A DNA stretch of 64,000 bases from Cyanomargarita calcarea GSE-NOS-MK-12-04C (GCA_019359595.1 JAHHGZ010000001.1:186001-250000); one strand, 5' to 3'; shown: positions 1 to 8,814, counted from the first letter of the stretch. The notes: generated by a model not told the origin, from the sequence alone. A program made the numbers and translations.

Positions 1-798
1 CTGAGCTACACTAAGCAGAGCGATCGCCCCAATTATCGCAGACCGCGTTTGAAACATCTATTGGAAGATTGGGGTATTGAATCATACTTAAAGCTGGTCA
101 CGGGTCTGACTATGCAGGGGGCTGGGAGCAGGGGGCTGGGGGCTGGGAGCGGGGGGCTGGGGATGGGGATTCACCCCCAGCGTCAACCAAATTTATTTTA
201 TATCGGAATAACATTGCCCCTGGGACGGTTAGAATCTTGGCAGTTGCGGGGTTTGGCTGATTTAGCACGGAATTATGGCAGTGAAACATTGCGGCTGACT
301 CCTTGGCAAAATCTTCTAATTTCTGACATCCCCAACCGTAGTATTGCAGATATCCAAGATGAGATAAGTAAATTAGGACTGGATTGCTCAGGAACTAGTT
401 TATACAGCGCTTTGGTTGCCTGTTCTGGTAGCATCGGGTGCATATCTTCTAACACTGATACTCAAACTGATGCCTTGAAATTGGTCGCAGAATTAAACCA
501 AAAATTGAGCCTGAAACAGCCGATAAACATTCACTTCAGTGGTTGTGAAAAATCCTGCGCTCAACACGGTGGCAGCGATATTGCCCTAGTAGGAACGAAG
601 ATTCAACAAGGCGATCGCACCGTTGAAGGGTATGATATCTACGTCGGTGTCGGGGATTCATCCTTTGGTCGAGAATTATATCGGGGTGTAACAATCGTTG
701 AGGTACCGCGAATCTTAGAGCGGATAATAAAGCTGTATCAAAGACAGCAGTTAACAGGTGAGTCCTTTGGGGAATTTGCCAATCGGTGCCATATATGA
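1..798 (+). CDS. cobG: Precorrin-3B synthase (CobG), 3' part
   Basis: Siroheme and Fe-S enzyme of B12 synthesis that converts precorrin-3A to precorrin-3B. The frame is open from base 1 and reads RPRLKHLLEDWG, a nitrite/sulfite reductase half-domain motif, so the true start lies outside the window. Cysteine pairs for the 4Fe-4S/siroheme site are visible as ACSGSIGC and SGCEKSC. Oddity: a Gly/Ser/Leu-rich stretch encoded by a G-rich repeat (about 112-175) interrupts the domain before HPQRQPNLFYIG. The stop overlaps the cobH start (ATGA). Assignment to CobG rather than assimilatory sulfite/nitrite reductase rests on the following cobH and cobI. Confidence 0.88.
   Translation: MSYTKQSDRPNYRRPRLKHLLEDWGIESYLKLVTGLTMQGAGSRGLGAGSGGLGMGIHPQRQPNLFYIGITLPLGRLESWQLRGLADLARNYGSETLRLTPWQNLLISDIPNRSIADIQDEISKLGLDCSGTSLYSALVACSGSIGCISSNTDTQTDALKLVAELNQKLSLKQPINIHFSGCEKSCAQHGGSDIALVGTKIQQGDRTVEGYDIYVGVGDSSFGRELYRGVTIVEVPRILERIIKLYQRQQLTGESFGEFANRCHI
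112..175 (+). repeat. G-rich low-complexity repeat inside cobG
   Basis: Repeated GGGGGCTGGGAGC-like units. They are translated in frame as GAGSRGLGAGSGGLG without breaking the gene. Confidence 0.75.
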
Positions 799-1424
799 GT
801 CAATATATTCGCGTTCCTAACGATATTTATAGTAAATCCTTCGCCATTATTCGCTCGGAGGCTAATTTGTCTCTGCTTGCAGATGACATGGAAACTGTTG
901 CCGTGCGGCTCATCCATGCCTGCGGAATGACAGATATTGTAACAGACCTAGAGGCTTCAATTGCAGCCGCGACGAGCGGAAGCAAAGCTTTAAAAGCAGG
1001 TGCCGCAATTTTGTGCGATTGTCATATGGTCGCTGAAGGTGTCACCCGCAAAAGATTGCCCGCAGATAATCAGGTGATTTGTACCCTGAAGCATCCCGAT
1101 GTGGCCGAGATTGCCCAACGAGACGGTACCACTCGTTCAGCCGCAGCATTGGAATTGTGGCGATCGCATTTATCCGGTGCCGTTGTAGCAATTGGCAACG
1201 CCCCCACCGCATTATTTCGGTTATTGGAAATATTGGATGCAGGAGCGCCAAAACCCTCGTTAATACTAGGCTTTCCTGTCGGTTTTGTGGGTGCCGCAGA
1301 ATCGAAAGCAGCCCTAGCAGCAAATAGCCGTGGAGTGCCATTTATTACCTTGCACGGACGGCGAGGTGGTAGTGCCTTGGCATCAGCAGCAGTTAATGCA
1401 ATAGCACAAGAGGACGAAATATGA
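795..1424 (+). CDS. cobH: Precorrin-8X methylmutase
   Basis: Moves the C-11 methyl to C-12 to form hydrogenobyrinate or cobyrinate (CobH/CbiC family), about 209 residues, normal length. It begins MSQYIRVPNDIYSKSFAIIR. Family hallmarks are RLIHACGMTD and, near the C-terminus, GFPVGFVGAAESK and RRGGSALASAA. A GTG at 786 could add three residues, but the ATG at 795 overlaps the cobG stop as ATGA, so I chose it. The 3' end overlaps cobI the same way, indicating translational coupling in a cobGHI operon. Confidence 0.95.
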   Translation: MSQYIRVPNDIYSKSFAIIRSEANLSLLADDMETVAVRLIHACGMTDIVTDLEASIAAATSGSKALKAGAAILCDCHMVAEGVTRKRLPADNQVICTLKHPDVAEIAQRDGTTRSAAALELWRSHLSGAVVAIGNAPTALFRLLEILDAGAPKPSLILGFPVGFVGAAESKAALAANSRGVPFITLHGRRGGSALASAAVNAIAQEDEI

Positions 1425-2131
1425 CACAGCCTAGCGGTCGTTTATATGGTCTGGGCATCGGTCCGGGAGATCCAGAATTGCTGACACTGAAAGCCTACCG
1501 CATCCTCAAATCAGTGCCTGTCATCGCCTATCCGAGCTTAGAAAGTGGTAAAGTGCTGGCTAGGGCGATTGTGGCTGACTACCTGAGTGATGACAAGATT
1601 GAAATTCCCATGCCTTTACCATTCAGTGTTGAGCGTTCCTCGCAACCATACTATGATATTGCCGCCGAGAAAATTGCAGTCCATCTGAGTGCGGGGCAAG
1701 ATGTGGCGGTATTGTGTGAAGGTGACCCCTTCCTATATGGTAGTTTCATGTACATCTTCAACCGCCTGTCTGCAAGATTTCCAACAGAAGTTGTACCGGG
1801 AATTTCTTCAACATTGGCGAGTGCTGCGGCTTTGGGGGTACCAATTACTTACCGCAATGATGTATTGAGTATTATGCCAGCAACATTAAGCGCAGAAATT
1901 CTGAGCGATCGCCTTGCAGTTGCCGATGCTGCGGTGATAATTAAATTGGGCAGGCATTTTGCGAAAGTGCGTGATGTCTTGAAAGAGCGGGGTTTGTGGG
2001 AGCGGGCCTTGTATATTGAACGTGCGACTATGCCCAATCAACGGATTGTCCCAATTGCTGAGGTTGAGCCGGGGGAGGTTCCTTATTGGGCCTTGATTTT
2101 GATTCCCAGTCAGTGGAAGGGGGAAGTTTAA
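1421..2131 (+). CDS. cobI: Precorrin-2 C20-methyltransferase
   Basis: SAM-dependent methylation at C-20 of precorrin-2 (CobI/CbiL), 236 residues, full length. The tetrapyrrole methylase fold shows GLGIGPGDPELLTLKA at the N-terminus, the VLCEGDPFLYGS loop and VVPGISS. The start codon overlaps the cobH stop (ATGA). No terminator hairpin with a T-run follows; a 30-bp inverted repeat separates it from the next cobalamin gene. Confidence 0.96.
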   Translation: MTQPSGRLYGLGIGPGDPELLTLKAYRILKSVPVIAYPSLESGKVLARAIVADYLSDDKIEIPMPLPFSVERSSQPYYDIAAEKIAVHLSAGQDVAVLCEGDPFLYGSFMYIFNRLSARFPTEVVPGISSTLASAAALGVPITYRNDVLSIMPATLSAEILSDRLAVADAAVIIKLGRHFAKVRDVLKERGLWERALYIERATMPNQRIVPIAEVEPGEVPYWALILIPSQWKGEV

Positions 2132-2168
2132 CCCACAGATGCACAAATTACTATAAACTTTGATTTGA

Positions 2169-2294
2169 TTAACCGCCAAGTACGCCAAGTACGCCAAGAA
2201 AGAAAAGAGAGGGATATAGAGGTATAGGACTTACGGGAGGGAAAACTCTCTTAAACTCTTATTCCTTGGCGTACTTGGCGTACTTGGCGGTTAA
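2169..2294. repeat. Perfect 30-bp inverted repeat between cobI and cobJ
   Basis: The left arm 2169-2198 (TTAACCGCCAAGTACGCC...) is the exact reverse complement of 2265-2294, with a 66-bp spacer. Each arm itself contains GCCAAGTAC repeats. It could fold as a large hairpin, a MITE remnant or a transcript barrier; there is no T-run, so a simple terminator is unlikely. Confidence 0.85.
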
Positions 2295-2366
2295 TTAAAT
2301 AAATATTCTTTGGATGGGAAAGTAGTAAATGCAATATCACTATTTTCATACTCTACACCAAAAATA

Positions 2367-4109
2367 ATGAAAGATTCCCCGGCCATAATTATCCTAGGAC
2401 AAAATAGCCTCCCTCTCGCTCGTCAATTAACGACAGCCTTACCAGGAGCCAAACTTTACGGTCTATCTGAACGCACAACAGGGGTAGATGTCAGCTTCAC
2501 TAATTTTGGTGACACTTTGCGGGAGTTGTTTGCAGCCGGAACCCCAATTATTGGTATTTGTGCTGCGGGTATTTTGATTCGCACTCTTGCCCCGATGTTG
2601 ACTGATAAGCGTCAGGAACCCCCAGTATTGGCTGTTGCGGAGGATGGTAGCGCAGTGGTGCCGTTGTTGGGTGGTTTGCATGGTGTTAATGAGATGGCAC
2701 GGCAAATTGCAACGGTGTTGGGAGTGGAAGCTGCAATTACGACGACGGGAGATATTCGCTTTCGCACGGCGTTATTGTCTCCACCCAAGGGGTATCATTT
2801 AGCAAATCCGGAGGATGCGAAGAAGTTTATCTCTGATTTGTTAGGGGGAGCAACGGTAAGGGTTTTAGGTACGGCTTCTTGGTTGACTGAGGGGAATTTA
2901 CCTATCAAAGCTGATGGAAATTTGCTGATTCAGGTGACTGAGAAATCAGTGGAATTAACAGGCAATTGTTTGGTGTATCATCCTGCCACCTTGGCTTTAG
3001 GCATTTCTGGAGTCTCGGGTGTTTCTGTGGGAGAAGCTGTTGATTTCATCCAGGAGATGTTGGCGGATGCCGGATTGTCAAAGAAAGCGATCGCTGGAGT
3101 TTTTTCGGATGATGCTCAGATAAGCAATTCGATAATTCAGGCGATCGCTCAAAATTTTCATGTCCCTGCCCGCTTTTTCAATAATTTGGAAATTAAAGCT
3201 GGACATGATATAATAGCCCAAGAAGCGGCGCTGACCGCTAGCGGTGTAGCTAGTAATTTAATCGCCTCGAAAGTTTCCCCTCAAATAACTTGTTGTATAT
3301 CTATTTCCCCAGAAATCATAAACCCTGAAACCCTCGGAAGGTCACGCGGTCAACTCTATATTGTCGGCATTGGTCCTGGCGGTCAACAGTGGATGTCGCC
3401 ACAAGTGAAAGAAATTCTGAGGAATATCACCGATTTGGTGGGTTACAGCACCTATCTTAATTTAGCTGGGTCTTTACTACCAGGACAAAAGCGTCATGAC
3501 TCCGACAACCGCGAAGAAATTGCTCGAGCGCGATTGGCATTGGACTTGGCAGCAACAGGACGGAAAGTTGCAGTTATTTCTTCGGGTGACCCTGGAATCT
3601 ACGCAATGGCAGCCGCCGTATTTGAAGTCTTAGACCAAGAAGCCAACCCAAAGTGGGATAGCATCGATATCCAAGTTGCACCGGGAATCTCCGCAGTCCA
3701 AGCCGCAGCCGCTCAAATTGGGGCACCCATAGGACATGATTTTTGCTTGATTTCTCTCTCAGATATTCTCAAACCTTGGTCAATCATTGAAAAAAGGATT
3801 ACTGCTGCAGCTGAAGCTGATTTTGCGATCGCCTTCTACAATCCTGTCTCGAAACAGCGGACTTGGCAATTAACAAAAGCTCGGGAAATCTTACTGCAGT
3901 ATCGTTCTGGTGATACTCCCGTGGTGTTGGCGCGGAATGTTAGTAGAGTGGGAGAAGAAATAAAGGTACGGCGATTGGAGGAATTATCAGAAGAAGAAGT
4001 TGATATGAGAACCTTGGTGTTAGTGGGGTCGAGCAAAACTAGAATTGTGCCCCGCAAAGATGGGGGAGTTTGGGTTTATACGCCGCGTCGATATGATATT
4101 GATGGATGA
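2367..4109 (+). CDS. cobJ: CbiG - precorrin-3B C17-methyltransferase (CobJ/CbiH) fusion
   Basis: Two-part B12 enzyme of about 580 residues. The N-terminal half resembles CbiG (acetaldehyde release and ring opening in the cobalt-early pathway), with PIIGICAAGILIRTLAPML and PLLGGLHGVNEMAR. The C-terminal half from about residue 327 is a tetrapyrrole methylase (GQLYIVGIGPGGQQW, SSGDPGIYAMA, PGISAVQAAAA, AFYNPVSKQR) for ring contraction at C-17. A TTG at 2310 would extend the frame, but the ATG at 2367 (MKDSPAIIILGQ) starts at the conserved region. CbiG-CbiH fusions are known in cyanobacteria. Confidence 0.93.
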   Translation: MKDSPAIIILGQNSLPLARQLTTALPGAKLYGLSERTTGVDVSFTNFGDTLRELFAAGTPIIGICAAGILIRTLAPMLTDKRQEPPVLAVAEDGSAVVPLLGGLHGVNEMARQIATVLGVEAAITTTGDIRFRTALLSPPKGYHLANPEDAKKFISDLLGGATVRVLGTASWLTEGNLPIKADGNLLIQVTEKSVELTGNCLVYHPATLALGISGVSGVSVGEAVDFIQEMLADAGLSKKAIAGVFSDDAQISNSIIQAIAQNFHVPARFFNNLEIKAGHDIIAQEAALTASGVASNLIASKVSPQITCCISISPEIINPETLGRSRGQLYIVGIGPGGQQWMSPQVKEILRNITDLVGYSTYLNLAGSLLPGQKRHDSDNREEIARARLALDLAATGRKVAVISSGDPGIYAMAAAVFEVLDQEANPKWDSIDIQVAPGISAVQAAAAQIGAPIGHDFCLISLSDILKPWSIIEKRITAAAEADFAIAFYNPVSKQRTWQLTKAREILLQYRSGDTPVVLARNVSRVGEEIKVRRLEELSEEEVDMRTLVLVGSSKTRIVPRKDGGVWVYTPRRYDIDG

Positions 4110-4171
4110 AAGCGGGAATTATAGTAGTCCAATTCAAAGACTTGCCTGCGTTACCTCCTGGACTTTTTTAG

Positions 4172-4525
4172 CTACAAGTGAGCAATAATTGAATCACGAG
4201 TCATTTCAATATAGGAGTGACTACTAAATAATTCAACCAGAGATTGCAAATTAGTTGTGAATAATACTTCTAACTCTAAGTTATTAATATTACCTGTTGT
4301 AATAAGTAGTAATTTGTAAGGCTCTTTAATTGTTAAAAAAGAATTTAAAAAATCAGAATCCTTGGTAATTACTATACGATTATCCCGCATTGAAACGGCA
4401 TTAATTTCTGTATCCGATGTCGCATTTTTATTGAATAAATCTTTTGTATGGATTGTGTCGTAACCCGCAGATTCTAAAAATCGAGCGAGTCGAACAGGCA
4501 ATTGAGCATCGACAAGAAATTTCAT
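4172..4525 (-). CDS. DUF5615 PIN-like toxin
   Basis: 117 residues starting MKFLVDAQLPVRLARFL, typical of the DUF5615 PIN-like family (putative ribonuclease toxins). Acidic residues of a PIN-like site are D6 and the ITKDSDF motif. The start overlaps the stop of the upstream DUF433 gene by four bases, the arrangement of a toxin-antitoxin operon. It sits in the opposite orientation to cobGHIJ. Toxicity is inferred from family and layout only. Confidence 0.85.
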   Translation of the reverse strand: MKFLVDAQLPVRLARFLESAGYDTIHTKDLFNKNATSDTEINAVSMRDNRIVITKDSDFLNSFLTIKEPYKLLLITTGNINNLELEVLFTTNLQSLVELFSSHSYIEMTRDSIIAHL

Positions 4526-4758
4526 GAAGCAATTTTATATATACTTTTAACTTGACTTAAGCGAACGGCAAATTGGAGAGCCGCGAAAATATCTTCTCGC
4601 TCTAAATCGTCATAATCTGCTAAAATTTCATCAGTTGTCATGCCAGAGCTAAGTAATTCGAGTATTAATTCTACAGGATAACGAAGTCCTCTAATACAAG
4701 GCTTGCCGTGGCAAATGTCAGGATTATAGGTGATGCGTTGTAAAAGGTTGCTGCTCAT
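4522..4758 (-). CDS. DUF433 antitoxin-like protein
   Basis: About 78 residues from MSSNLLQRI; an in-frame ATG at 4779 would add seven. It contains ITYNPDICHGKPCIRGLR, the DUF433 winged-helix hallmark, and GMTTDEILADYDDLEREDI. DUF433 proteins are usually the antitoxin of DUF5615 partners, and here the two overlap by ATGA. Neither start has a clear ribosome binding site. Confidence 0.85.
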   Translation of the reverse strand: MSSNLLQRITYNPDICHGKPCIRGLRYPVELILELLSSGMTTDEILADYDDLEREDIFAALQFAVRLSQVKSIYKIAS

Positions 4759-4821
4759 ATTATTTTTTTTGTAAAGCATACACTTGTTCTATATACTCTA
4801 GTTGATATCTCCAATAACTTT

Positions 4822-5571
4822 TCACGCATTTTCGAGATTGCGAATCAACCAAGCGATCGCACTATCAACATCGCAGACTTGTTCCCCTAGAGGAATCGGC
4901 GGACGTTTCACCATAACAACTTTTATACCCAACTCCCGTGCGGCCAGAATTTTGGCATAAGTCGCTTCACCGCCACTATTCTTACTCACCAGCGTCTCAA
5001 TCCCATACTCTATCAGTAAATCCCGCTCCTCAATCAAAGAAAATGGCCCGCGATTATACAACAATAACCCTTTTGGCAATAAAGCACCAGCCTCCGGTGG
5101 ATCTATCATCCGCATCAAAAACCAAATATCATCAAGACTCGCAAAAGCTGCCAGTTCTTGTCTGCCAATGGTGAGAAATACTCGTTTAGCTTGATTTTGT
5201 AGTGCAGCTGCCGCAGTTTCAATCGTCTCAACTTCCAGCCAGCGATCGCCTAATTCCTTCTGCCATGCCGGTCGAATTAACATCAGATGCGGTAAACCAC
5301 ACTCAACAGCAGCACCCGCAGCATTGAAAGATATCTGTGCTGCAAAGGGATGGGTAGCATCAATCAAGACATCTATTTCTGCATCCCGTAAGTATGCTGC
5401 CAACCCAGCTTTACCACCAAAACCTCCAATTCGTAGCTCCCCAAGGGGTGTGGAGGGGTTGCGGGTGCGTCCAGCTAATGATGTGATAATTTCGACTCCA
5501 TCCACAGAGGAAGCCTTTGCTGCTAGTTCTGCAGCTTCGCCGGTTCCACCGAGGATGAGGATGCGCTTCAT
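4822..5571 (-). CDS. cobK: Precorrin-6A reductase
   Basis: NAD(P)H-dependent reduction of the precorrin-6 macrocycle (CobK/CbiJ), 249 residues. It shows MKRILILGGTGEAAELA at the N-terminus, then DVLIDATHPFAAQIS and VFLTIGRQELAAF, with SKNSGGEATYAKILAARELG near the end. It faces the cobGHIJ run from the opposite strand and belongs to the same pathway. Confidence 0.95.
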   Translation of the reverse strand: MKRILILGGTGEAAELAAKASSVDGVEIITSLAGRTRNPSTPLGELRIGGFGGKAGLAAYLRDAEIDVLIDATHPFAAQISFNAAGAAVECGLPHLMLIRPAWQKELGDRWLEVETIETAAAALQNQAKRVFLTIGRQELAAFASLDDIWFLMRMIDPPEAGALLPKGLLLYNRGPFSLIEERDLLIEYGIETLVSKNSGGEATYAKILAARELGIKVVMVKRPPIPLGEQVCDVDSAIAWLIRNLENA

Positions 5572-5582
5572 ATTTTTACTTT

Positions 5583-5632
5583 AAACGCAGAGGGGAGCGG
5601 AGGGAAGCGCAGAGGGACGCAGAGGTTTTTTC
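5583..5632. repeat. Short intergenic repeat (CGCAGAGGG-type)
   Basis: AACGCAGAGG, AGCGCAGAGG and GACGCAGAGG units lie between cobK and the M23 gene. This is a short degenerate repeat with no coding content. Confidence 0.6.
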
Positions 5633-5646
5633 GCACTTCCCAGTTC

Positions 5647-6342
5647 TTAGTAACCAGCATTGCGAATAAATTTTGATTCTTCAATAGTAACTTGTCTTTG
5701 TCGGGAATTTATTGTTCGATTGGAACGTGTAGCTACTTGTTGGGAGAACATTGCCCGTAAAACTAATGCTGGGTCTACATAATTATTACTATATTTTAGC
5801 CCCCAGTGGAGGTGGGGTCCGGTAGTGCGTCCACTCATCCCGACTCTACCGATTCTGGTTCCGGCTGGAACTTGTTGACCTTCCCAAAGTTGAATTCCAC
5901 CTGCACGGTCAATCATATAACTACGACCGGATGCACTTTCAACTTGTCCTGCCATGTGACAGTAGGTGTGTTCCCACTCTCCCGATTTTATGACAATATG
6001 GGTACCACAGCCACCGCTATCACTGACTTTGCTTACTACACCTCCCCACCAACTGCGAATGTAACTACCTTGTGGAGCGGCAATATCTAAGCCTGAGTGA
6101 AATTCTACATTAGAACCGCCAGTTGCCGAACGTCGATAGCCAAAGGGTGATGTGTAAGCTTGAAAATTTTCTACGGGGAATGAGGCTGATTGCCAACTGT
6201 TCGCAGTCGCTACTCGGTTTGACTTAACTTGTTGGGCTGTGACAATTTCTAACCGGGGCAATAGAGCTACAGAACTTACAATTATCAATCCTACCAGAAA
6301 TAGACCGATCCGAATAGCTACTCTTTGTCGCCACTTTGTCAT
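5647..6342 (-). CDS. M23 family metallopeptidase, membrane-anchored
   Basis: About 231 residues. ATG at 6342 is preceded by AAGGAAGAA, so I prefer it to the TTG at 6360. An N-terminal hydrophobic helix (IGLFLVGLIIVSSVALL) acts as signal or anchor. The LytM/M23 zinc site is present as SGLDIAAP following H, HTYCHMAG, and GPHLHWGLKY. The family cleaves peptidoglycan cross-bridges in the periplasm. Only one peptidase domain and no LysM repeat is visible. Confidence 0.9.
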   Translation of the reverse strand: MTKWRQRVAIRIGLFLVGLIIVSSVALLPRLEIVTAQQVKSNRVATANSWQSASFPVENFQAYTSPFGYRRSATGGSNVEFHSGLDIAAPQGSYIRSWWGGVVSKVSDSGGCGTHIVIKSGEWEHTYCHMAGQVESASGRSYMIDRAGGIQLWEGQQVPAGTRIGRVGMSGRTTGPHLHWGLKYSNNYVDPALVLRAMFSQQVATRSNRTINSRQRQVTIEESKFIRNAGY

Positions 6343-6810
6343 TTTTTCTTCCTTAAACAATAGGTTAGAAATTCAATTTTGCCAGATTTAACCTCCGCAC
6401 CGCAATTTTATATGTATTCTTTTTTATTGATATCGCTTCACCGCACTATCTTACTTCACGATATTTATATGTCAAACAATTATGGTTATTTTGCAGTCTT
6501 TTGAGCCATTATATTTGAATCATCACAATTTAAAATTAAAAACTAACATCTCAAATTTTAGCAAGCTTTTTTACTACATTCCAGCACTTATACTGACTCA
6601 ATAATAGTTGATGACTAATAGTAACTATTGTTTGCTAGAAAACACTGATTCATCACCAAGGATATTTTGAAAGTTTTGTGGTTGTTTATACTGATATAAT
6701 TAGCATTCAGAAACCAGGTTTCTCTTCTCTAAGGCGAAAAATTGCCTAAAAAGTTCCCGTATCATCTATTGGAGCTAAAATAGTTTTCTTTGCAGGATGA
6801 ACCACAACCT
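6343..6810. other. AT-rich intergenic region, no gene seen
   Basis: Lies between divergent genes (M23 peptidase and a small membrane protein), so it probably carries both promoters. I see no conserved ORF or RNA gene. Confidence 0.5.
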
Positions 6811-7197
6811 ATGCTCACTGAAATATTGCCTTTCAGCTTTGAATTAGACAAAATTGCGATCGCTGGAGCCTGTTTGTGGTCTTTAGCCCTCTATTTAGCT
6901 TTACCCAAACTCAACCAATGGGTAATAGAGCAACTCAACCGCTGGTTTAACAATGCTTTGCGATCGCTTTACACTCAATCAGAATACGAGAGAACTCGCA
7001 ATGCCAGAGAATCGCAAAATGCTTTTTACGCTTCACTTGGGAGCATTGTACCTTTTTTGGTGATGGGTGCTTTTTTAAACTGGGGCATAGAATTGAGTTT
7101 AGGCCCAAGTTGGGGCATCAGCATGGGTATACTAGCTTGTATGGGTTGCGGTGTCTATGAACTTGGTCGCAGAGATGGAGAATCTCTTGATGAATGA
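6811..7197 (+). CDS. Small membrane protein, unknown function
   Basis: About 128 residues from MLTEILPFSFELDK; a TTG at 6790 would add seven. Three hydrophobic segments are visible: IAIAGACLWSLALYLAL, LGSIVPFLVMGAFLNWGI, and ISMGILACMGCGVYELG. A charged segment (YTQSEYERTRNARESQN) lies between the first two. I do not recognise the family. It is followed directly by heptamer repeats. Confidence 0.7.
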   Translation: MLTEILPFSFELDKIAIAGACLWSLALYLALPKLNQWVIEQLNRWFNNALRSLYTQSEYERTRNARESQNAFYASLGSIVPFLVMGAFLNWGIELSLGPSWGISMGILACMGCGVYELGRRDGESLDE

Positions 7198-7245
7198 GGA
7201 GTTATGAATTAGGAGTTAGGAGTTAGGAGTTGGGAATTGAGAATT
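7196..7245. repeat. Heptamer tandem repeats (TTAGGAG type)
   Basis: GAGGAGTTATGAATTAGGAG and TTAGGAGTTAGGAG units: short tandemly repeated repeats typical of filamentous cyanobacteria. A second cluster of the opposite polarity lies at 7387-7435. Confidence 0.85.
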
Positions 7246-7386
7246 ATTTATTCAAATACACATTTTAAAACCCTTGTATAGTAAAGCTTCCAGGGATTCA
7301 GGGAAAATGTGTTTCTTTCATACGTTGCTAGCTGCGCTTTAGCCGTTAGTTGGAGATTTATATCTGGCACGTATACGATAACTTTT

Positions 7387-7435
7387 AACTCCAAACTCAT
7401 AACTCCTAACTCCTCACTCCAAACTCCTAACTTCC
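7387..7435. repeat. Heptamer tandem repeats (AACTCCT type) at lpxB-like 3' end
   Basis: AACTCCTAACTCC units. On the minus strand this repeat supplies the last codons and the TGA stop of the lpxB-like gene. Confidence 0.85.
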
Positions 7436-8703
7436 CAAACAATCTCTGCTATCTTCTGTGCCGCACCCGGTTCACCTCTGACACTCCGCAGTTTGGCTCG
7501 GATAGCTTCCAACTTTTCTGGATTTTCCAAATAATCCAAAACCATTTCCGCTACTTCTTGGGGCTGGAGTTTTCCCACGAGTTCTGGGACAATCATTTCC
7601 TGTGCCCAGATATTCGGCCATGCTAATAAACCTCTGCGGCTCAAAACCATCCAGTTAATAAGCTTCGCAAAGCCGGAACCAAAAATAGGCAAATTCGCTA
7701 ACAAACCGGGCAACCCATCCCAAGAGCGCATGGCATCTAGTTGTTGGGTCGGTAGCAAAACAATCATCGGCACCCCTAAAGAACCAAGCTCGGCAGTGTT
7801 TGCCCCGACTGTAGTTAAGCAAATACAGCACTGCGATAATACATCATAGGCAGGGTATTCTGTATGGAGTTCTACAGATAAACCTTTAACCGTTAGGAGT
7901 GATGAGTTAGGAGTTAATTTTCCCGCATCTCCCTTTGTCCCCTGACTCTCTGAACCAACCAAAGAACCACCCTTGAACCCGAAATATCTGGCGATCGCGT
8001 TTTTTTCAGGGTCAGCAAAACTCACTAAAGTTTCTAAATCGAGAGTTGGAGCAACCGGAAGCACAAATTTTGTTTGGGGTCTTTTGGCATGGACGTATTC
8101 GGCGATCGCTACAGTTAAAGGCACTCCCTGAGCCAATTTAGATGGCTTGGAACCTGGTAAAATACCAATTAATTCTGACAACTCCTGGTTAACGGATGAA
8201 TTTTCGAGGGGTAACTCAGGAGTTGCCACCATCAAATCTCCCACAACAGTGAACTTGTGAGCATATTTTGGCGCAACTTTGGTAACAACTTCAGCATTCA
8301 TTACGCCAAAGCGGTCAATTAAATTATGCCAGCGTGCATCCCACTCAGCGTAAACAACGGTGCGATAATTCAGCTTTTTGCCAATTACCACCGGGAAAAA
8401 TTGGTCACCACCCAAGAAAACAACTACACCGTTCTCCCTCCAATCCCAATTATCCTGGGTTTTTCCCCACAACAAAAACGAGAAAAAATATTCCGCGCTC
8501 TGCACTCTATCGACTTCAATATAGGAACGAGCGATATCCGCTTCCTTACCGCTAGCATTTGGGCAAGGGGACAATACCACACTTATCCTGGCCTGTTCTG
8601 GGTCAATTCCGAATTTCTGCCGCAATGCCTTGACTACTGGACGCACCCAGGTTGTTACCTCCCCAGGGCCATTCGAGAGAATGAGAATATCTATTTGAGT
8701 CAT
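7414..8703 (-). CDS. LpxB-like (lipid-A-disaccharide synthase-related) protein
   Basis: 429 residues of a cyanobacterial family distantly related to the GT19 lipid-A-disaccharide synthase. It begins MTQIDILILSNGPGEVTTW, with FLGGDQFFPVVIGKKL, GILPGSKPSKLAQGVPL and CLTTVGANTAELGSLGVPM in the GT-B C-terminal half. Cyanobacteria generally lack lipid A, so the true substrate is unknown. Two oddities: residues around GTKGDAGKLTPNSSLLTV are encoded by a heptamer-repeat insertion (about 7895-7965), and the last codons (EVRSLE) come from an intergenic heptamer cluster. Confidence 0.8.
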   Translation of the reverse strand: MTQIDILILSNGPGEVTTWVRPVVKALRQKFGIDPEQARISVVLSPCPNASGKEADIARSYIEVDRVQSAEYFFSFLLWGKTQDNWDWRENGVVVFLGGDQFFPVVIGKKLNYRTVVYAEWDARWHNLIDRFGVMNAEVVTKVAPKYAHKFTVVGDLMVATPELPLENSSVNQELSELIGILPGSKPSKLAQGVPLTVAIAEYVHAKRPQTKFVLPVAPTLDLETLVSFADPEKNAIARYFGFKGGSLVGSESQGTKGDAGKLTPNSSLLTVKGLSVELHTEYPAYDVLSQCCICLTTVGANTAELGSLGVPMIVLLPTQQLDAMRSWDGLPGLLANLPIFGSGFAKLINWMVLSRRGLLAWPNIWAQEMIVPELVGKLQPQEVAEMVLDYLENPEKLEAIRAKLRSVRGEPGAAQKIAEIVWEVRSLE

Positions 8704-8781
8704 GAGTTATGGGTCGAGAGTCGTTCCTCAGTTATTGACATACCATATTAATGGTATAATTGCAGGCTCAAATTTCCTCTC

Positions 8782-8814
8782 AGATCCCCGACTTCTCCAA
8801 AAAGTCGGGGATCT
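8782..8814. repeat. REP-like hairpin, copy 1
   Basis: AGATCCCCGACTT and its exact reverse complement enclose a 7-base loop. A near-identical element lies at 9482-9514 beyond the next gene. The two differ by a C-G to G-C swap in the stem that keeps pairing. Confidence 0.9.

Noticed and set aside
2132-2366. Cobalamin riboswitch upstream of cobJ
   Set aside because: No B12-box-like sequence is seen; the gap is filled by the 30-bp inverted repeat.
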